Source: a virus
Reading direction: 5' to 3' (one strand)
IMG/VR virus record: IMGVR_UViG_3300028374_000002
Location: 124,001 to 188,000 of that record
DNA: 64,000 bases
Positions 17,308 to 25,918 of this stretch are shown here, piece after piece. The position numbers and the translations under genes were made by a program. The notes below the pieces were generated by a model. It did not search any database. It was not told the DNA's origin and saw only the letters and a list, made by a program, of their open reading frames with translations. Position 1 is the stretch's first letter. The number at the start of each line of letters is the position of its first letter.

Positions 17308-19441
17308 GACTTTTGAACCTTTCTAATATTGCATTAGTTTCATCATCAGATAAATTATCCTCTTGGATTAGTTTATCATGTGAAATTAATTTCTTACTAG
17401 TCGCTTCGTTTTTCTTGATATTTCTAGTATCCCAGAAATGCTCAACTTGACTTTCGGTTATCATGTTATCTTCTGGATAAAGTCTAGCTTGTGAAAGCAC
17501 TGACTTTTTAGAAGTCCCATCTAACTGCTCCCAGACTGGCTTGATACTATCAGGCATTAGTCTGACAACTCTGTCTTCTAGAGTTTCGTTCTTTGTTGAT
17601 AAAGATTCGCTTATTAAACTTAGAACGTCTTTCTGTGTGAAATAACTACTTTCGTTTATATGTAGTTTAACGTTGTCTTGTTCTTCGTTAGTTAAAGCGT
17701 AATAACTATCTATTTGTGATTTGTTTAAGAACTTTAAAAAATTCAAATCACTCGTCTCAGAAACTTTTCGTTTTTTAGCCTCTTCGATTAATTTATCAAT
17801 AGATTCTGATAAGTCTGAATCACTTAATTCTGATTCTTCCATTTCACAATCTTCATCTTCTTTTTCTTCGTGTGCATGAGCAACTTCTGCCATTGTCTTA
17901 GCAATACCAGTTTGCTTTCTAGTACCTTCTTCATCGTGCATATCTTCTTCATCATGCATATCTTCATCATGCTTACCTTCTTCATCGTGCATACCTTCTT
18001 CATCGTGCATACCTTCTTGAACACCAAATCCAACAGACTCTAGTGTTGGGAATTGCTCTCCTTTAGATTCAAATAATTTACCACCATTAAGTTTTTCTAC
18101 TATCATTCCTTGGTAGTCAACAGACTTGTCAAGGCTTTCAGCGATATACTCTGAATATGCAATGTTGTCATCTAGATTCTCTGCAATGTATTCTGAATAA
18201 GCAATATTACCATCAAGGTGTTCTGCTAGGTACTCTGAATAGTTAATAGAGTTATCTACATTTTCAGCAATGTATTCACTATAAGAAATGTTCTTACTTA
18301 CGTTTTCAGCGATGTATTCTGAATAATTAATGTTCTTATCTAGATTTTCAGCGATGTATTCTGAATAGTTAATGTTCTTATCTAGATTTTCAGCAATGTA
18401 TTCTGAATATCCAATGTTCTTATCTAGATTTTCTGCAACATATTCACTATAAGCAATGTTCTTGTCTAAATTTTCAGCAATGTATTCTGAATAGTTAATG
18501 TTCTTATCTAAGTTTTCAGCAACATATTCAGAATAGCTAATAGCTTTTTCTAAATTCTCTGCTAAATAGTCGTTATGCTTAGCTAGTTTACCAGTTGTCT
18601 CCTTTAATGATTTATTTTCATTAACCATTACTTGTACTTTCTCTGATAAATAATCTAAGTATCCTATTACTTTTTCGTTAGTAGTATTAAGTTCTTCGTA
18701 ATACTCTAATAATTGTTCTAGTTTCTTAGGGTTCATACTTCCCTTAGTTACTGCTCCCTTAACTTCCTTTTTAGTTTCGTTAAGCTCTTTAACTAAATAC
18801 TGTGAGTAATCAGTTAATTGTTTCTTTGTTACAAATTCATTTTTGTTCATGTTGAATAATTCGTTTATTTTTGATTCATCGGACATTTCATATATCCTAA
18901 AGTTAGATTTGGCATCGTTGTAGCCTAATGATTCATTAAGTACGGTAACATTCATTTTAGCGGATGCAAATCCAGGATCTGCTACAATGTCGTAAGTGAA
19001 TAGTTTTTTAAGTGATACAGAACCGTCAGATTCAGTAACACCCGCTGCTCTTGATGATACAAAAACAGGACAACCATCATTTACTAATGATTTTGCTTCT
19101 TTTCCCCAATAGGTACTTAAAAGCATAATCTCACCCTCTACTGAGTTCTTTTCTTGTACATAATCTGCCTTTCTAATTATGTGCGAAGCTCTTGATAAAG
19201 AAGTATCGAATACGTCTGGGTGATCAAACTCACCATAAACAACTCCTAGACTATTCATTCTTTCATTAAGTTCGCCCAAAGCTGGGAGAAACTTATCTGC
19301 TGAATAAACTCTATCGTTTCGATTTTTTACCCCGAATTCAGTGAAAGTCCCATTCATAACATATTCACCCTTCTTAGCAGAACCGTTAGATTCTTTAATC
19401 AAGGAGTTTGTCGAATTTTCTACTATTAATACTGGTTTCAT
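17303..19441 (-). CDS. Prohead protease (gp21-like) fused to a repeat-containing scaffold
   Basis: A 712-residue protein. Residues 1-170 are a T4 gp21-type (S77) serine protease: GEFDHPD with His74 and PVFVSSRAAG with Ser129/Ser130. A helical region follows (170-290). About twelve 14-residue repeats of the form NIxYSEYIAENLDK span roughly 290-450. Next come an acidic His-Asp-Glu-Glu repeat (478-505) and a helical C-terminus. T4 uses separate genes for protease (21) and core scaffold (22); here they appear fused. T4 protease sites are hydrophobic-x-Glu, so every repeat carries a potential I-A-E/N site, and the scaffold could be cut to 14-residue peptides at maturation (inference). The gene lies upstream of the capsid gene. 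Confidence 0.85.
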   Translation of the reverse strand: MKPVLIVENSTNSLIKESNGSAKKGEYVMNGTFTEFGVKNRNDRVYSADKFLPALGELNERMNSLGVVYGEFDHPDVFDTSLSRASHIIRKADYVQEKNSVEGEIMLLSTYWGKEAKSLVNDGCPVFVSSRAAGVTESDGSVSLKKLFTYDIVADPGFASAKMNVTVLNESLGYNDAKSNFRIYEMSDESKINELFNMNKNEFVTKKQLTDYSQYLVKELNETKKEVKGAVTKGSMNPKKLEQLLEYYEELNTTNEKVIGYLDYLSEKVQVMVNENKSLKETTGKLAKHNDYLAENLEKAISYSEYVAENLDKNINYSEYIAENLDKNIAYSEYVAENLDKNIGYSEYIAENLDKNINYSEYIAENLDKNINYSEYIAENVSKNISYSEYIAENVDNSINYSEYLAEHLDGNIAYSEYIAENLDDNIAYSEYIAESLDKSVDYQGMIVEKLNGGKLFESKGEQFPTLESVGFGVQEGMHDEEGMHDEEGKHDEDMHDEEDMHDEEGTRKQTGIAKTMAEVAHAHEEKEDEDCEMEESELSDSDLSESIDKLIEEAKKRKVSETSDLNFLKFLNKSQIDSYYALTNEEQDNVKLHINESSYFTQKDVLSLISESLSTKNETLEDRVVRLMPDSIKPVWEQLDGTSKKSVLSQARLYPEDNMITESQVEHFWDTRNIKKNEATSKKLISHDKLIQEDNLSDDETNAILERFKSL
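18092..18574 (-). repeat. Tandem 42-bp coding repeats in the protease-scaffold gene
   Basis: About twelve in-frame 42-bp units encode the YSEYIAEN-type 14-mers. Units differ mainly at silent and Ile/Val/Ala positions. There is no spacer and no CRISPR character; the repeat is part of the protein. Confidence 0.9.
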
Positions 19442-19500
19442 TTATTAGATTTTATTTTTTCCTATATCGTATATATAATGAGTTATTTCTCCTTAAATAA

Positions 19501-19518
19501 AAAGGTGGATTTTTTATA
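19501..19518. repeat. 18-bp direct repeat, copy 2
   Basis: It is identical to 17290-17307. It lies upstream of the protease gene, at the boundary with the inserted tandem nuclease genes. Confidence 0.7.
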
Positions 19519-19591
19519 CGATTGTCGGATTTTTTAGTTAATTTTGAGAACTTTCACCGAATTTAATATATATACTAAAATAGTTACCCAT

Positions 19592-21142
19592 ATGAAATTC
19601 AAGACAACAAGAGGACTTACTATAGAAAAGCTAAAAAGTGAGTTCCCATCATACTATAATAAAATGGTTAACTTCTTAATAGAAGATGATGACATAACAC
19701 TATCTGAAAAAATATGGTTGTTTCAAAATGAATTAAAACAAAAACCAAAATGTCTGAACTGTAATAGTAAGGTAAGTTTCACTAAATTTTATAAAGGTTA
19801 CAGAACATATTGTAGTAGAAGTTGTGCTACCAAGTATAGCCATGGATTTAAAGAGGTAAAGGATAAGAGAGTTAAGAAAATGATAGAATGTAACAACAAT
19901 CCAAAGACTAGGAAGAAAATGACCGAAAGTGCTAACATAACAAAGTCTAATTTTTCTGATACTAAAAAAAGAGAAATAAACAATAAGAGGTCAAAGACAG
20001 TAAATGATAAATGGGGTGTTAAAAACATATCAAATGCAGAAAGTATTAAACAGAAAATAAGTACTAGACTACAAGAGGTACTACCTGGTATTAGGCTTGA
20101 AAAGACTAAAGATAGAATTACAAGTGCTGGGTTTTCTGTAATAGATATAGACAATGGTAATTTTAAATTATTATGCAGTAAATGTAAAAAAGAGTTTAAT
20201 ATTTCTAGTAAACTATTTAACCAAAGAAATAGATTTGATATTGAGCCTTGTCTAAATTGTAACCCCAATAACAATGATTCTTTTTTTGAAAGCAGTATAT
20301 GTGATTTTATCAAAGAAAATTATGACGGTGAGGTAAAAGATAAATGTAGAGATTTTAAAAAATATGAAATAGATGTGTATTTACCAGAGTTATCAATAGG
20401 TTTTGAATGCAACGGTCTTTGGTGGCATTCTGAGAGGTATAAGGAAAATAGTTATCATAAATCTAAAAACGATTTCTTCAAAGAGAAAGGGATACAAATA
20501 ATACACATTTGGGAAGATGATTGGAAATTTAAAAAAGAAATAATTAAAAGTAGAGTACTTAACATAGTTAGCAAAACTAATGAAAGGATATGGGGCAGAA
20601 AATGTGAGATAAGAGAAGTTAATAGTAATGTGTATAGAAAATTTGTAGATAAAAATCATTTACAAGGCCATGCACCAGCCAAATATAAGCTAGGTCTATA
20701 TTATAATGACAATCTAGTATCTGTTATGTCATTTTCTAAGTTAAGGAGGAATTTAGGTTATAAGACAAATCCAGATAATCATTACGAATTACTAAGGTTT
20801 TGTAGTAGTAAAAACACCACTATTGTTGGTGGATCATCTAAATTATTGAAATATTTTATAAGGGAATATAAACCTACTAAAATAATTTCTTATGCTAGTA
20901 AAGATTGGTCAGTTGGTAATTTATATAATAAACTAGGATTTATTGAAATAAAAGAAACTGTTCCTAATTATTTTTATTTCCACAAAGATGAAGGTCTTAG
21001 AATAAATAGATTTAACTTTAGGAAAGATGTATTAGTTAAAGAAGGATATGACAAAGATAAATCAGAACACCAAATAATGAATGATAGGAAGTATTATAGA
21101 GTTTATGACACTGGGTCATTATTGTTTGAAATGAATATATAA
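19592..21142 (+). CDS. EKYGVD-repeat homing-type endonuclease (copy 2)
   Basis: A 516-residue endonuclease. The ATG at 19592 (MKFKTTRGLTIEK) is preferred over a TTG at 19544, because a TTAATATATA motif (19563-19572) lies between them. The zinc site is CLNCNSKVSF...YCSRSCATKY. Only one clear repeat survives (NDKWGVKNISNAES). The nuclease core is YEIDVYLPELSIGFECNG, LWWHSE and IHIWEDDW. The C-terminal domain has KNHLQG, TTIVGGSSKLLKYF and HQIMNDRKYYRVYDTG. It opens a block of two full nucleases and one truncated one, oriented against the capsid genes and placed upstream of the protease-scaffold gene. Confidence 0.75.
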   Translation: MKFKTTRGLTIEKLKSEFPSYYNKMVNFLIEDDDITLSEKIWLFQNELKQKPKCLNCNSKVSFTKFYKGYRTYCSRSCATKYSHGFKEVKDKRVKKMIECNNNPKTRKKMTESANITKSNFSDTKKREINNKRSKTVNDKWGVKNISNAESIKQKISTRLQEVLPGIRLEKTKDRITSAGFSVIDIDNGNFKLLCSKCKKEFNISSKLFNQRNRFDIEPCLNCNPNNNDSFFESSICDFIKENYDGEVKDKCRDFKKYEIDVYLPELSIGFECNGLWWHSERYKENSYHKSKNDFFKEKGIQIIHIWEDDWKFKKEIIKSRVLNIVSKTNERIWGRKCEIREVNSNVYRKFVDKNHLQGHAPAKYKLGLYYNDNLVSVMSFSKLRRNLGYKTNPDNHYELLRFCSSKNTTIVGGSSKLLKYFIREYKPTKIISYASKDWSVGNLYNKLGFIEIKETVPNYFYFHKDEGLRINRFNFRKDVLVKEGYDKDKSEHQIMNDRKYYRVYDTGSLLFEMNI

Positions 21143-21145
21143 GTT

Positions 21146-22759
21146 ATGATAAAAGAAGATATTTCTAATTTAGGAAAGTATAGCAAGGCTAAAATAACTG
21201 CCATATGTGATAATTGTCTTAATGAAAAGAAAACAACAATGAAATTATATACATCATATGGATATAAAGCAGGTGTGTACTTATGTAGGAGTTGTAAGAT
21301 GAAGAAGAATAATCTAGAAAAATATGGAGTTGATAATGTGTTTAAACTAGACAGTGTTAAAGATAAAATAAAAAGTAGCAACCAAGAAAAATACGGTGTT
21401 GATAATGTATCACAGTCTGATATTATTAAAGATAAAATAAGAGTTAGTAATTTAGAAAAGTATGGAGTGGAACACCATATGAAGAATAATAATGTTTTAC
21501 AGAAACAGAAAGATAGCAATTTAAAAAAATATGGTGTAGAGAATATTTCTTCACTAGATAGTGTTAAAGAAAAAAAGATATCTACATGTCTTAAAAATAA
21601 TGATGTTGAATTTATATTCCTAGACAAAGTCTTTATAGAAAACAGAAGAAACAACAATTTAGAAAAATATGGCGTAGAGAGTGTTCTTAGTTCAAAAGAA
21701 ATAAGAGACAAAATAAAAAATACTAATTTAAAAAGGTATGGCGTAAGAAATCCCTCTATGAATAAAGACATTTCTAATAAAATAAAAAGCAGTGTATTAA
21801 GAACCAAACATAAACAAATATTAGACAGAGGTGATATTTTATCTATTGATAGTGATAATAGAATGTTCGAAGCTTTTTGTAATAGTTGTAATAATAAATT
21901 TGATATAAGCTATTTTCTATACTACAAGCGAAGAGAAACTAATACAGAGATATGTACTATATGCAATGAGATAGATAAGCACCAATCTGGGGAAGAAATA
22001 AAAGTATTTAATTTTATAAATGATAATTATAGTGGTGTTATAATACAAAACCATAGAATATTAAACAAAGAATTGGATATATATTTACCAGAATTAAATA
22101 TTGCTTTTGAAGTGAATGGACTATATTGGCATTCTGAAATATTCAAAAGCAAAAATTATCACAAGGATAAGTATGACATGTGCAAAAGTAATAATATACA
22201 ACTTATACATCTATGGGAAGATAATTTGGACTATAATTTCGAAATTATAAAATCAATGATATTGAACAAGATTAATATGTCAATTTATAAAATATGGGCA
22301 AGGAAATGTATTATTAAAGAAGTATGTGATAATAATGTTATCAAGGAGTTTTTAAATAAGAACCATATACAAGGATATGCTTCTTCGTCTGTGAAGGTTG
22401 GACTATACCATAATGAAGAGTTGGTTAGCCTTATGACATTCAAAAAAAGTAAAGATAAATATGATTTAAATAGATTTTGTAATAAATTAAATACCAGTGT
22501 TGTAGGTGGTGCTTCAAGATTATTAAAGTATTTTAATAGGAATTATTCAAATAAAATATTTACTTTTTCTGATAATTCTTATAGCAATGGCGATTTATAT
22601 AAGACATTAGGATTTGATATAGAATACAATCTTAAACCAGACTATAAATATGTACAAAACAATATAAGGATTCATAAGTTTAACTTCAGAAATAAAGACA
22701 CCTCTGGATTATACAGAATCTATGATGCTGGTAAAGTTAAATATTACATGAGGGGATAA
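21146..22759 (+). CDS. EKYGVD-repeat homing-type endonuclease (copy 3)
   Basis: A 537-residue paralogue starting 3 nt after copy 2, so the two are co-translated. It has two CxxC pairs (CDNCLNEKK, CRSCKMKK) and about six EKYGV repeats between residues 55 and 215. The core is KELDIYLPELNIAFEVNG, LYWHSE and IHLWEDN. The C-terminal domain has KNHIQGYASSS, SVVGGASRLLKYF and GLYRIYDAGKVKYY. In this copy the second Asp of the usual WEDDW is Asn (WEDN), a possible active-site change. The N-terminal region is shorter than in copies 4 and 5. Confidence 0.75.
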   Translation: MIKEDISNLGKYSKAKITAICDNCLNEKKTTMKLYTSYGYKAGVYLCRSCKMKKNNLEKYGVDNVFKLDSVKDKIKSSNQEKYGVDNVSQSDIIKDKIRVSNLEKYGVEHHMKNNNVLQKQKDSNLKKYGVENISSLDSVKEKKISTCLKNNDVEFIFLDKVFIENRRNNNLEKYGVESVLSSKEIRDKIKNTNLKRYGVRNPSMNKDISNKIKSSVLRTKHKQILDRGDILSIDSDNRMFEAFCNSCNNKFDISYFLYYKRRETNTEICTICNEIDKHQSGEEIKVFNFINDNYSGVIIQNHRILNKELDIYLPELNIAFEVNGLYWHSEIFKSKNYHKDKYDMCKSNNIQLIHLWEDNLDYNFEIIKSMILNKINMSIYKIWARKCIIKEVCDNNVIKEFLNKNHIQGYASSSVKVGLYHNEELVSLMTFKKSKDKYDLNRFCNKLNTSVVGGASRLLKYFNRNYSNKIFTFSDNSYSNGDLYKTLGFDIEYNLKPDYKYVQNNIRIHKFNFRNKDTSGLYRIYDAGKVKYYMRG

Positions 22760-22799
22760 GCCATTTATTTATAAATACATTAAAAATAAATGAGTTTTT

Positions 22800-23156
22800 A
22801 TGATATTAACTAGAGAGGTCTCTATCAAGATAAGTGAGTCTAACTTTCAATACTATGATAACTTAGGATATGATGTAACAATTGGTGAGTACTTATTAAT
22901 ACCAATAGATTTACTATCCAGGGGATCACATAGAGAGATAAAGTGTAAGTGTGATACTTGTGGTGTTGAGAAAGATGTGTTATTTAAAAACTATGTTAAA
23001 TATGGTAATAAATGGGGTGAATATTTTTGTAGAAAGTGTTCAGAATTTAAAAGAAAGAAAACGCTTAAAAGAAATTTTGGTGTAGATTATCCTATTCAAA
23101 ATGAAGATTTAAAAAAGAAAATAAAATCATCTAGTTCTTCTAAAGAAAAATCTTAA
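22800..23156 (+). pseudogene. Truncated N-terminal remnant of an EKYGVD-repeat endonuclease
   Basis: An open frame of 118 residues, against 510-630 in the intact paralogues. It aligns with the N-termini of the copies at 29251 and 33396: the KISESNFQYYDNLGYDV start, a CKCDTCG and FCRKCSEFK zinc site and one NFGVDYPIQNEDLKKK repeat. It then ends in Ser/Lys before the nuclease core. Its 3' end overlaps the convergent repeat-protein gene by 4 nt, so the rest was probably lost by deletion at this junction. It may still make a small DNA-binding peptide. Confidence 0.75.
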
Positions 23157-23917
23157 TCAATAACATTATATCCATCTATTCCCCTAACTTTATCTATAGG
23201 TGGTACTTCAAATCCAAAACCATCTAAAAAGCTATAAAGCCTATCGTATAGAATAGTGTTTTTGCCTCTTATAACTTCAAATTCTTGAAATTCTTCGATT
23301 AGTTCTTCATCTGTAAGAGAATTGTTTCTAATCTCACCCATCATAGGTTGATTTTTAAAATAATTATATAGGTAGAATAATGGATTACCATACATTTTTA
23401 TATCCCCACCAACTTCTGGAAATCCTTCAAATGATGTTATGTTATTATTACTAATGTCTAAATCCCCCTCTATTCTTTTTGATATATAATCAAACGATTC
23501 TATTTTATTGTTACCACAAAACAGACCACCGTTTATAACTTCTGGTAGATATTTAAAACTTTTTATTTCATTACCAGCAAAGTCATAATGATGACCTACT
23601 TTACTAGGACCACCTTTAAGTGTTTTTAGATTATTCATAGCACAACTATAATCACCACCAACCTCTGTTGGTCCATTATTTAGGCTAAATATACCTGACT
23701 TGTATGCATTAAAAGAAAATTTAACTTTATTTATTTTTATAGGTAGCATATATCCAACTTTATCAAATATAGAGGTTTGGAAGTTATCATTTATATCTAT
23801 TGAGTAGTCATCATTTATAGTATAGTTTACTATACCGTGTGTTGTAACAAATTCTTTTATTTGGCTTATCTTTTCTTTATCACTTTTAAAGTCCTCATAT
23901 AATTTAATATTTCCCAC
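23153..23917 (-). CDS. Leucine-rich-repeat-like protein, divergent member of the 59-64 kb family
   Basis: A 254-residue protein starting at a GTG (23917), giving MGNIKLYEDFKSD, the shared N-terminal motif. Like the 59-64 kb paralogues it has NYTINDDYSIDI near residue 35, then repeats of about 21 residues (LNNGPTEVGGDYSCAMNNLKT, cut here after its 20th residue in spirit; later GPSKVGHHYDFAGNEIKS). A C-terminal FEVIRGKNTILYDRLYSFL block matches their YEIVRNRDTVMLDRLQTFI. The repeats are more degenerate than in the array. TTAATATATA lies exactly 4 nt before the GTG (23922-23931), which supports that start. Function unknown. Confidence 0.75.
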   Translation of the reverse strand: MGNIKLYEDFKSDKEKISQIKEFVTTHGIVNYTINDDYSIDINDNFQTSIFDKVGYMLPIKINKVKFSFNAYKSGIFSLNNGPTEVGGDYSCAMNNLKTLKGGPSKVGHHYDFAGNEIKSFKYLPEVINGGLFCGNNKIESFDYISKRIEGDLDISNNNITSFEGFPEVGGDIKMYGNPLFYLYNYFKNQPMMGEIRNNSLTDEELIEEFQEFEVIRGKNTILYDRLYSFLDGFGFEVPPIDKVRGIDGYNVID

Positions 23918-23921
23918 GAAG

Positions 23922-23931
23922 TATATATTAA
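23922..23931 (-). promoter_or_regulatory. Late-type promoter motif TTAATATATA deciding a GTG start
   Basis: It ends 4 nt from the GTG at 23917, the same distance as for ATG-started genes. This argues that the GTG is the true start. Confidence 0.55.
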
Positions 23932-23966
23932 GTTAAAACTTTACTTTTTAAAAATATATAATAAAC

Positions 23967-25838
23967 ATGGAAAATAATAAAAAAGAAGGTGTTATAAACT
24001 TCTCAGTGAATGGGAATGCATCAATAGAAATTGATAAAACTAAGATATACATACACAAAAGCAAGACTTTAAATGCTTTAAATAAGGATTTAGTGAGTGT
24101 AAATGTTTATAAAAATAAATCAAGGCAAGAAGCTGAAGTAATCGAGGTATTAAAGAGAAATAGGAAAACATTTGTAGGTAAGGCAAGAGTAGGGAAAAAG
24201 ACTATTTTTGTAGTTGCTGATGATAATAAAACACCTGTTGACTTCTATATAAAGGGTGGTTTAACTTGTAAAAATGGACAGAAGGTAATAGTAGAGTTTA
24301 CTAAATGGAATGATGGTAAATCACCACAAGGGAAGATAATTGAGATATTGGGAGACTCTGGTGAAAATAATGCAGAAATGAACTCAATAATGCATGATTA
24401 TAATCTACCAGTAGAGTTTCCTAGAGATGTTGAGAAGGAAGCATCCAAAATCCCAAAGGAAATATCAATGAAAGATATTAGCGAAAGGAGAGATATGAGG
24501 GGAATTAAGACATTCACTATTGATCCAAAGAGTGCCAAGGATTTTGATGATGCACTTTCAGTTAAGAATATTGAAAGTGGTTTAATAGAAGTAGGTATTC
24601 ATATAGCAGATGTTGGACATTATGTAAAGGACGGAACTTTACTAAATGATGAGGCTATTAAAAGAGCAACATCGGTATATCTCGTTGATAGAGTTATACC
24701 AATGCTACCAGAGGTTTTAAGTAATGACATATGTTCTTTGAAGCCACATGTAGATAGATTAGCATTTTCTGTAATCTTAACTATAAATGAGGATGGTAAG
24801 ATATTAAAAGAATGGTTTGGTAAGACAATAATAAATTCAGATAATAGATTTACATATGCAGAAGCACAAAGTATAATAGAGGGAGATAGCCATGTATTAG
24901 ATTACGAAGTTAGGATATTAGACACAATTGCAAGGAAAATAAGAAAGAAAAGAATTGGAGAAGGTTCAATAGAAATGGGTGGTGTAGAAATACAATTTAA
25001 GTTAGCACCAGATAATAAAAAACCAATAGGTGTTTATTATAAGGTACAGAAAGAGGCTAATAAGCTTATAGAGGAATATATGTTACTAGCCAACAAAGCA
25101 GTTGCTAAGAAGCTATCAAATGCACAAAGAACAGGTGTTTATAGAGTACACAACACTCCTTCTATTGAGAAACTTAATGCACTAGCAGATATATGTGAAA
25201 GTTTTGGCTATAGTGTAGACTTAGAGAAAACTTCTAATGATTTAAAAAAGGAGTTGAATAAATTACTAATAGAGATAAAAGACCAACCAGAAGAAAATAT
25301 GATACAGACACTAGTAACTAGGTCTATGTCTAAGGCATATTATACTATAAAGAATATTGGACATTATGGGTTAGGATTTTCACACTACTCACATTTTACA
25401 TCTCCAATAAGAAGATACCCTGATCTTATAACACATAGGCTATTGTTAGGCTTATTAGAGAATAAGCCTAAGTCTAATCCTCTATCTATTGAAGAAGATG
25501 CAGAGTGGTGTTCACAAAGAGAAATAATAGCATCTAAGGCTCAGAGGGATTCTATAAAATACAAGCAAGTTGAATTTCTAATGGACAAGATTGGACAAAT
25601 ATTCCAAGGTGTCATCACTGGTGTTACTGACTGGGGCATATATGTAGAATTAACAGATAATAAATGCGAGGGTATGATAGCACCAAATGATTTAGGAGAT
25701 GGTAAGTGGAGAATAGATACTAAGAAATATACAGGTGATAATAAACTAGGTGATAAACTATCACTGGGTGATGAAATTACAATTGTTGTAGATAATGTGG
25801 ACTTGGATAAGAAACAGATAAACTTTAAAAAGTTTTAA
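23967..25838 (+). CDS. RNase R/RNase II-family exoribonuclease
   Basis: A 623-residue 3'-5' exoribonuclease. After an N-terminal OB-like part (1-130), the RNB catalytic domain begins near residue 175 with TIDPKSAKDFDDALSV, whose Asp186, Asp192, Asp194 and Asp195 correspond to the RNase R metal/catalytic aspartates. GIHIADVGHYV, ATSVYLVDRVIPMLP and HYSHFTSPIRRYPDL follow, all diagnostic. An S1 domain closes the protein (about 545-623, GQIFQGVITGVTDWGIYVEL). It is shorter than bacterial RNase R (about 750-810), lacking most N-terminal cold-shock modules. Phage copies are uncommon; likely roles are mRNA turnover or host RNA decay. It ends at a bidirectional terminator. Confidence 0.9.
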   Translation: MENNKKEGVINFSVNGNASIEIDKTKIYIHKSKTLNALNKDLVSVNVYKNKSRQEAEVIEVLKRNRKTFVGKARVGKKTIFVVADDNKTPVDFYIKGGLTCKNGQKVIVEFTKWNDGKSPQGKIIEILGDSGENNAEMNSIMHDYNLPVEFPRDVEKEASKIPKEISMKDISERRDMRGIKTFTIDPKSAKDFDDALSVKNIESGLIEVGIHIADVGHYVKDGTLLNDEAIKRATSVYLVDRVIPMLPEVLSNDICSLKPHVDRLAFSVILTINEDGKILKEWFGKTIINSDNRFTYAEAQSIIEGDSHVLDYEVRILDTIARKIRKKRIGEGSIEMGGVEIQFKLAPDNKKPIGVYYKVQKEANKLIEEYMLLANKAVAKKLSNAQRTGVYRVHNTPSIEKLNALADICESFGYSVDLEKTSNDLKKELNKLLIEIKDQPEENMIQTLVTRSMSKAYYTIKNIGHYGLGFSHYSHFTSPIRRYPDLITHRLLLGLLENKPKSNPLSIEEDAEWCSQREIIASKAQRDSIKYKQVEFLMDKIGQIFQGVITGVTDWGIYVELTDNKCEGMIAPNDLGDGKWRIDTKKYTGDNKLGDKLSLGDEITIVVDNVDLDKKQINFKKF

Positions 25839-25861
25839 TTAGAACAAAAACTAGCACAAAT

Positions 25862-25893
25862 AAAAACATGACTGAATATTCAGTCATGTTTTT
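25862..25893. terminator. Bidirectional Rho-independent terminator
   Basis: The palindrome AAAAACATGACTGA-ATAT-TCAGTCATGTTTTT lies between the convergent RNase R and portal genes and serves both. Confidence 0.9.
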
Positions 25894-25918
25894 ATTTTTG
25901 TACCAATCCATAATTATT

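Noticed and set aside
18092-18574. CRISPR-like array of regular 42-bp repeats
   Set aside because: There are no spacers; the repeats are contiguous, in frame and encode the 14-residue scaffold units. No CRISPR array is seen anywhere in the window.
21103-21807. Minus-strand open frame of 234 codons rich in Leu/Phe/Ser
   Set aside because: Shadow of the EKYGVD repeats in nuclease copy 3.
22769-22776. Exact T4 late promoter box TATAAATA
   Set aside because: Isolated occurrence 23 nt before a truncated nuclease gene; the recurrent, position-fixed element in this genome is TTAATATATA.
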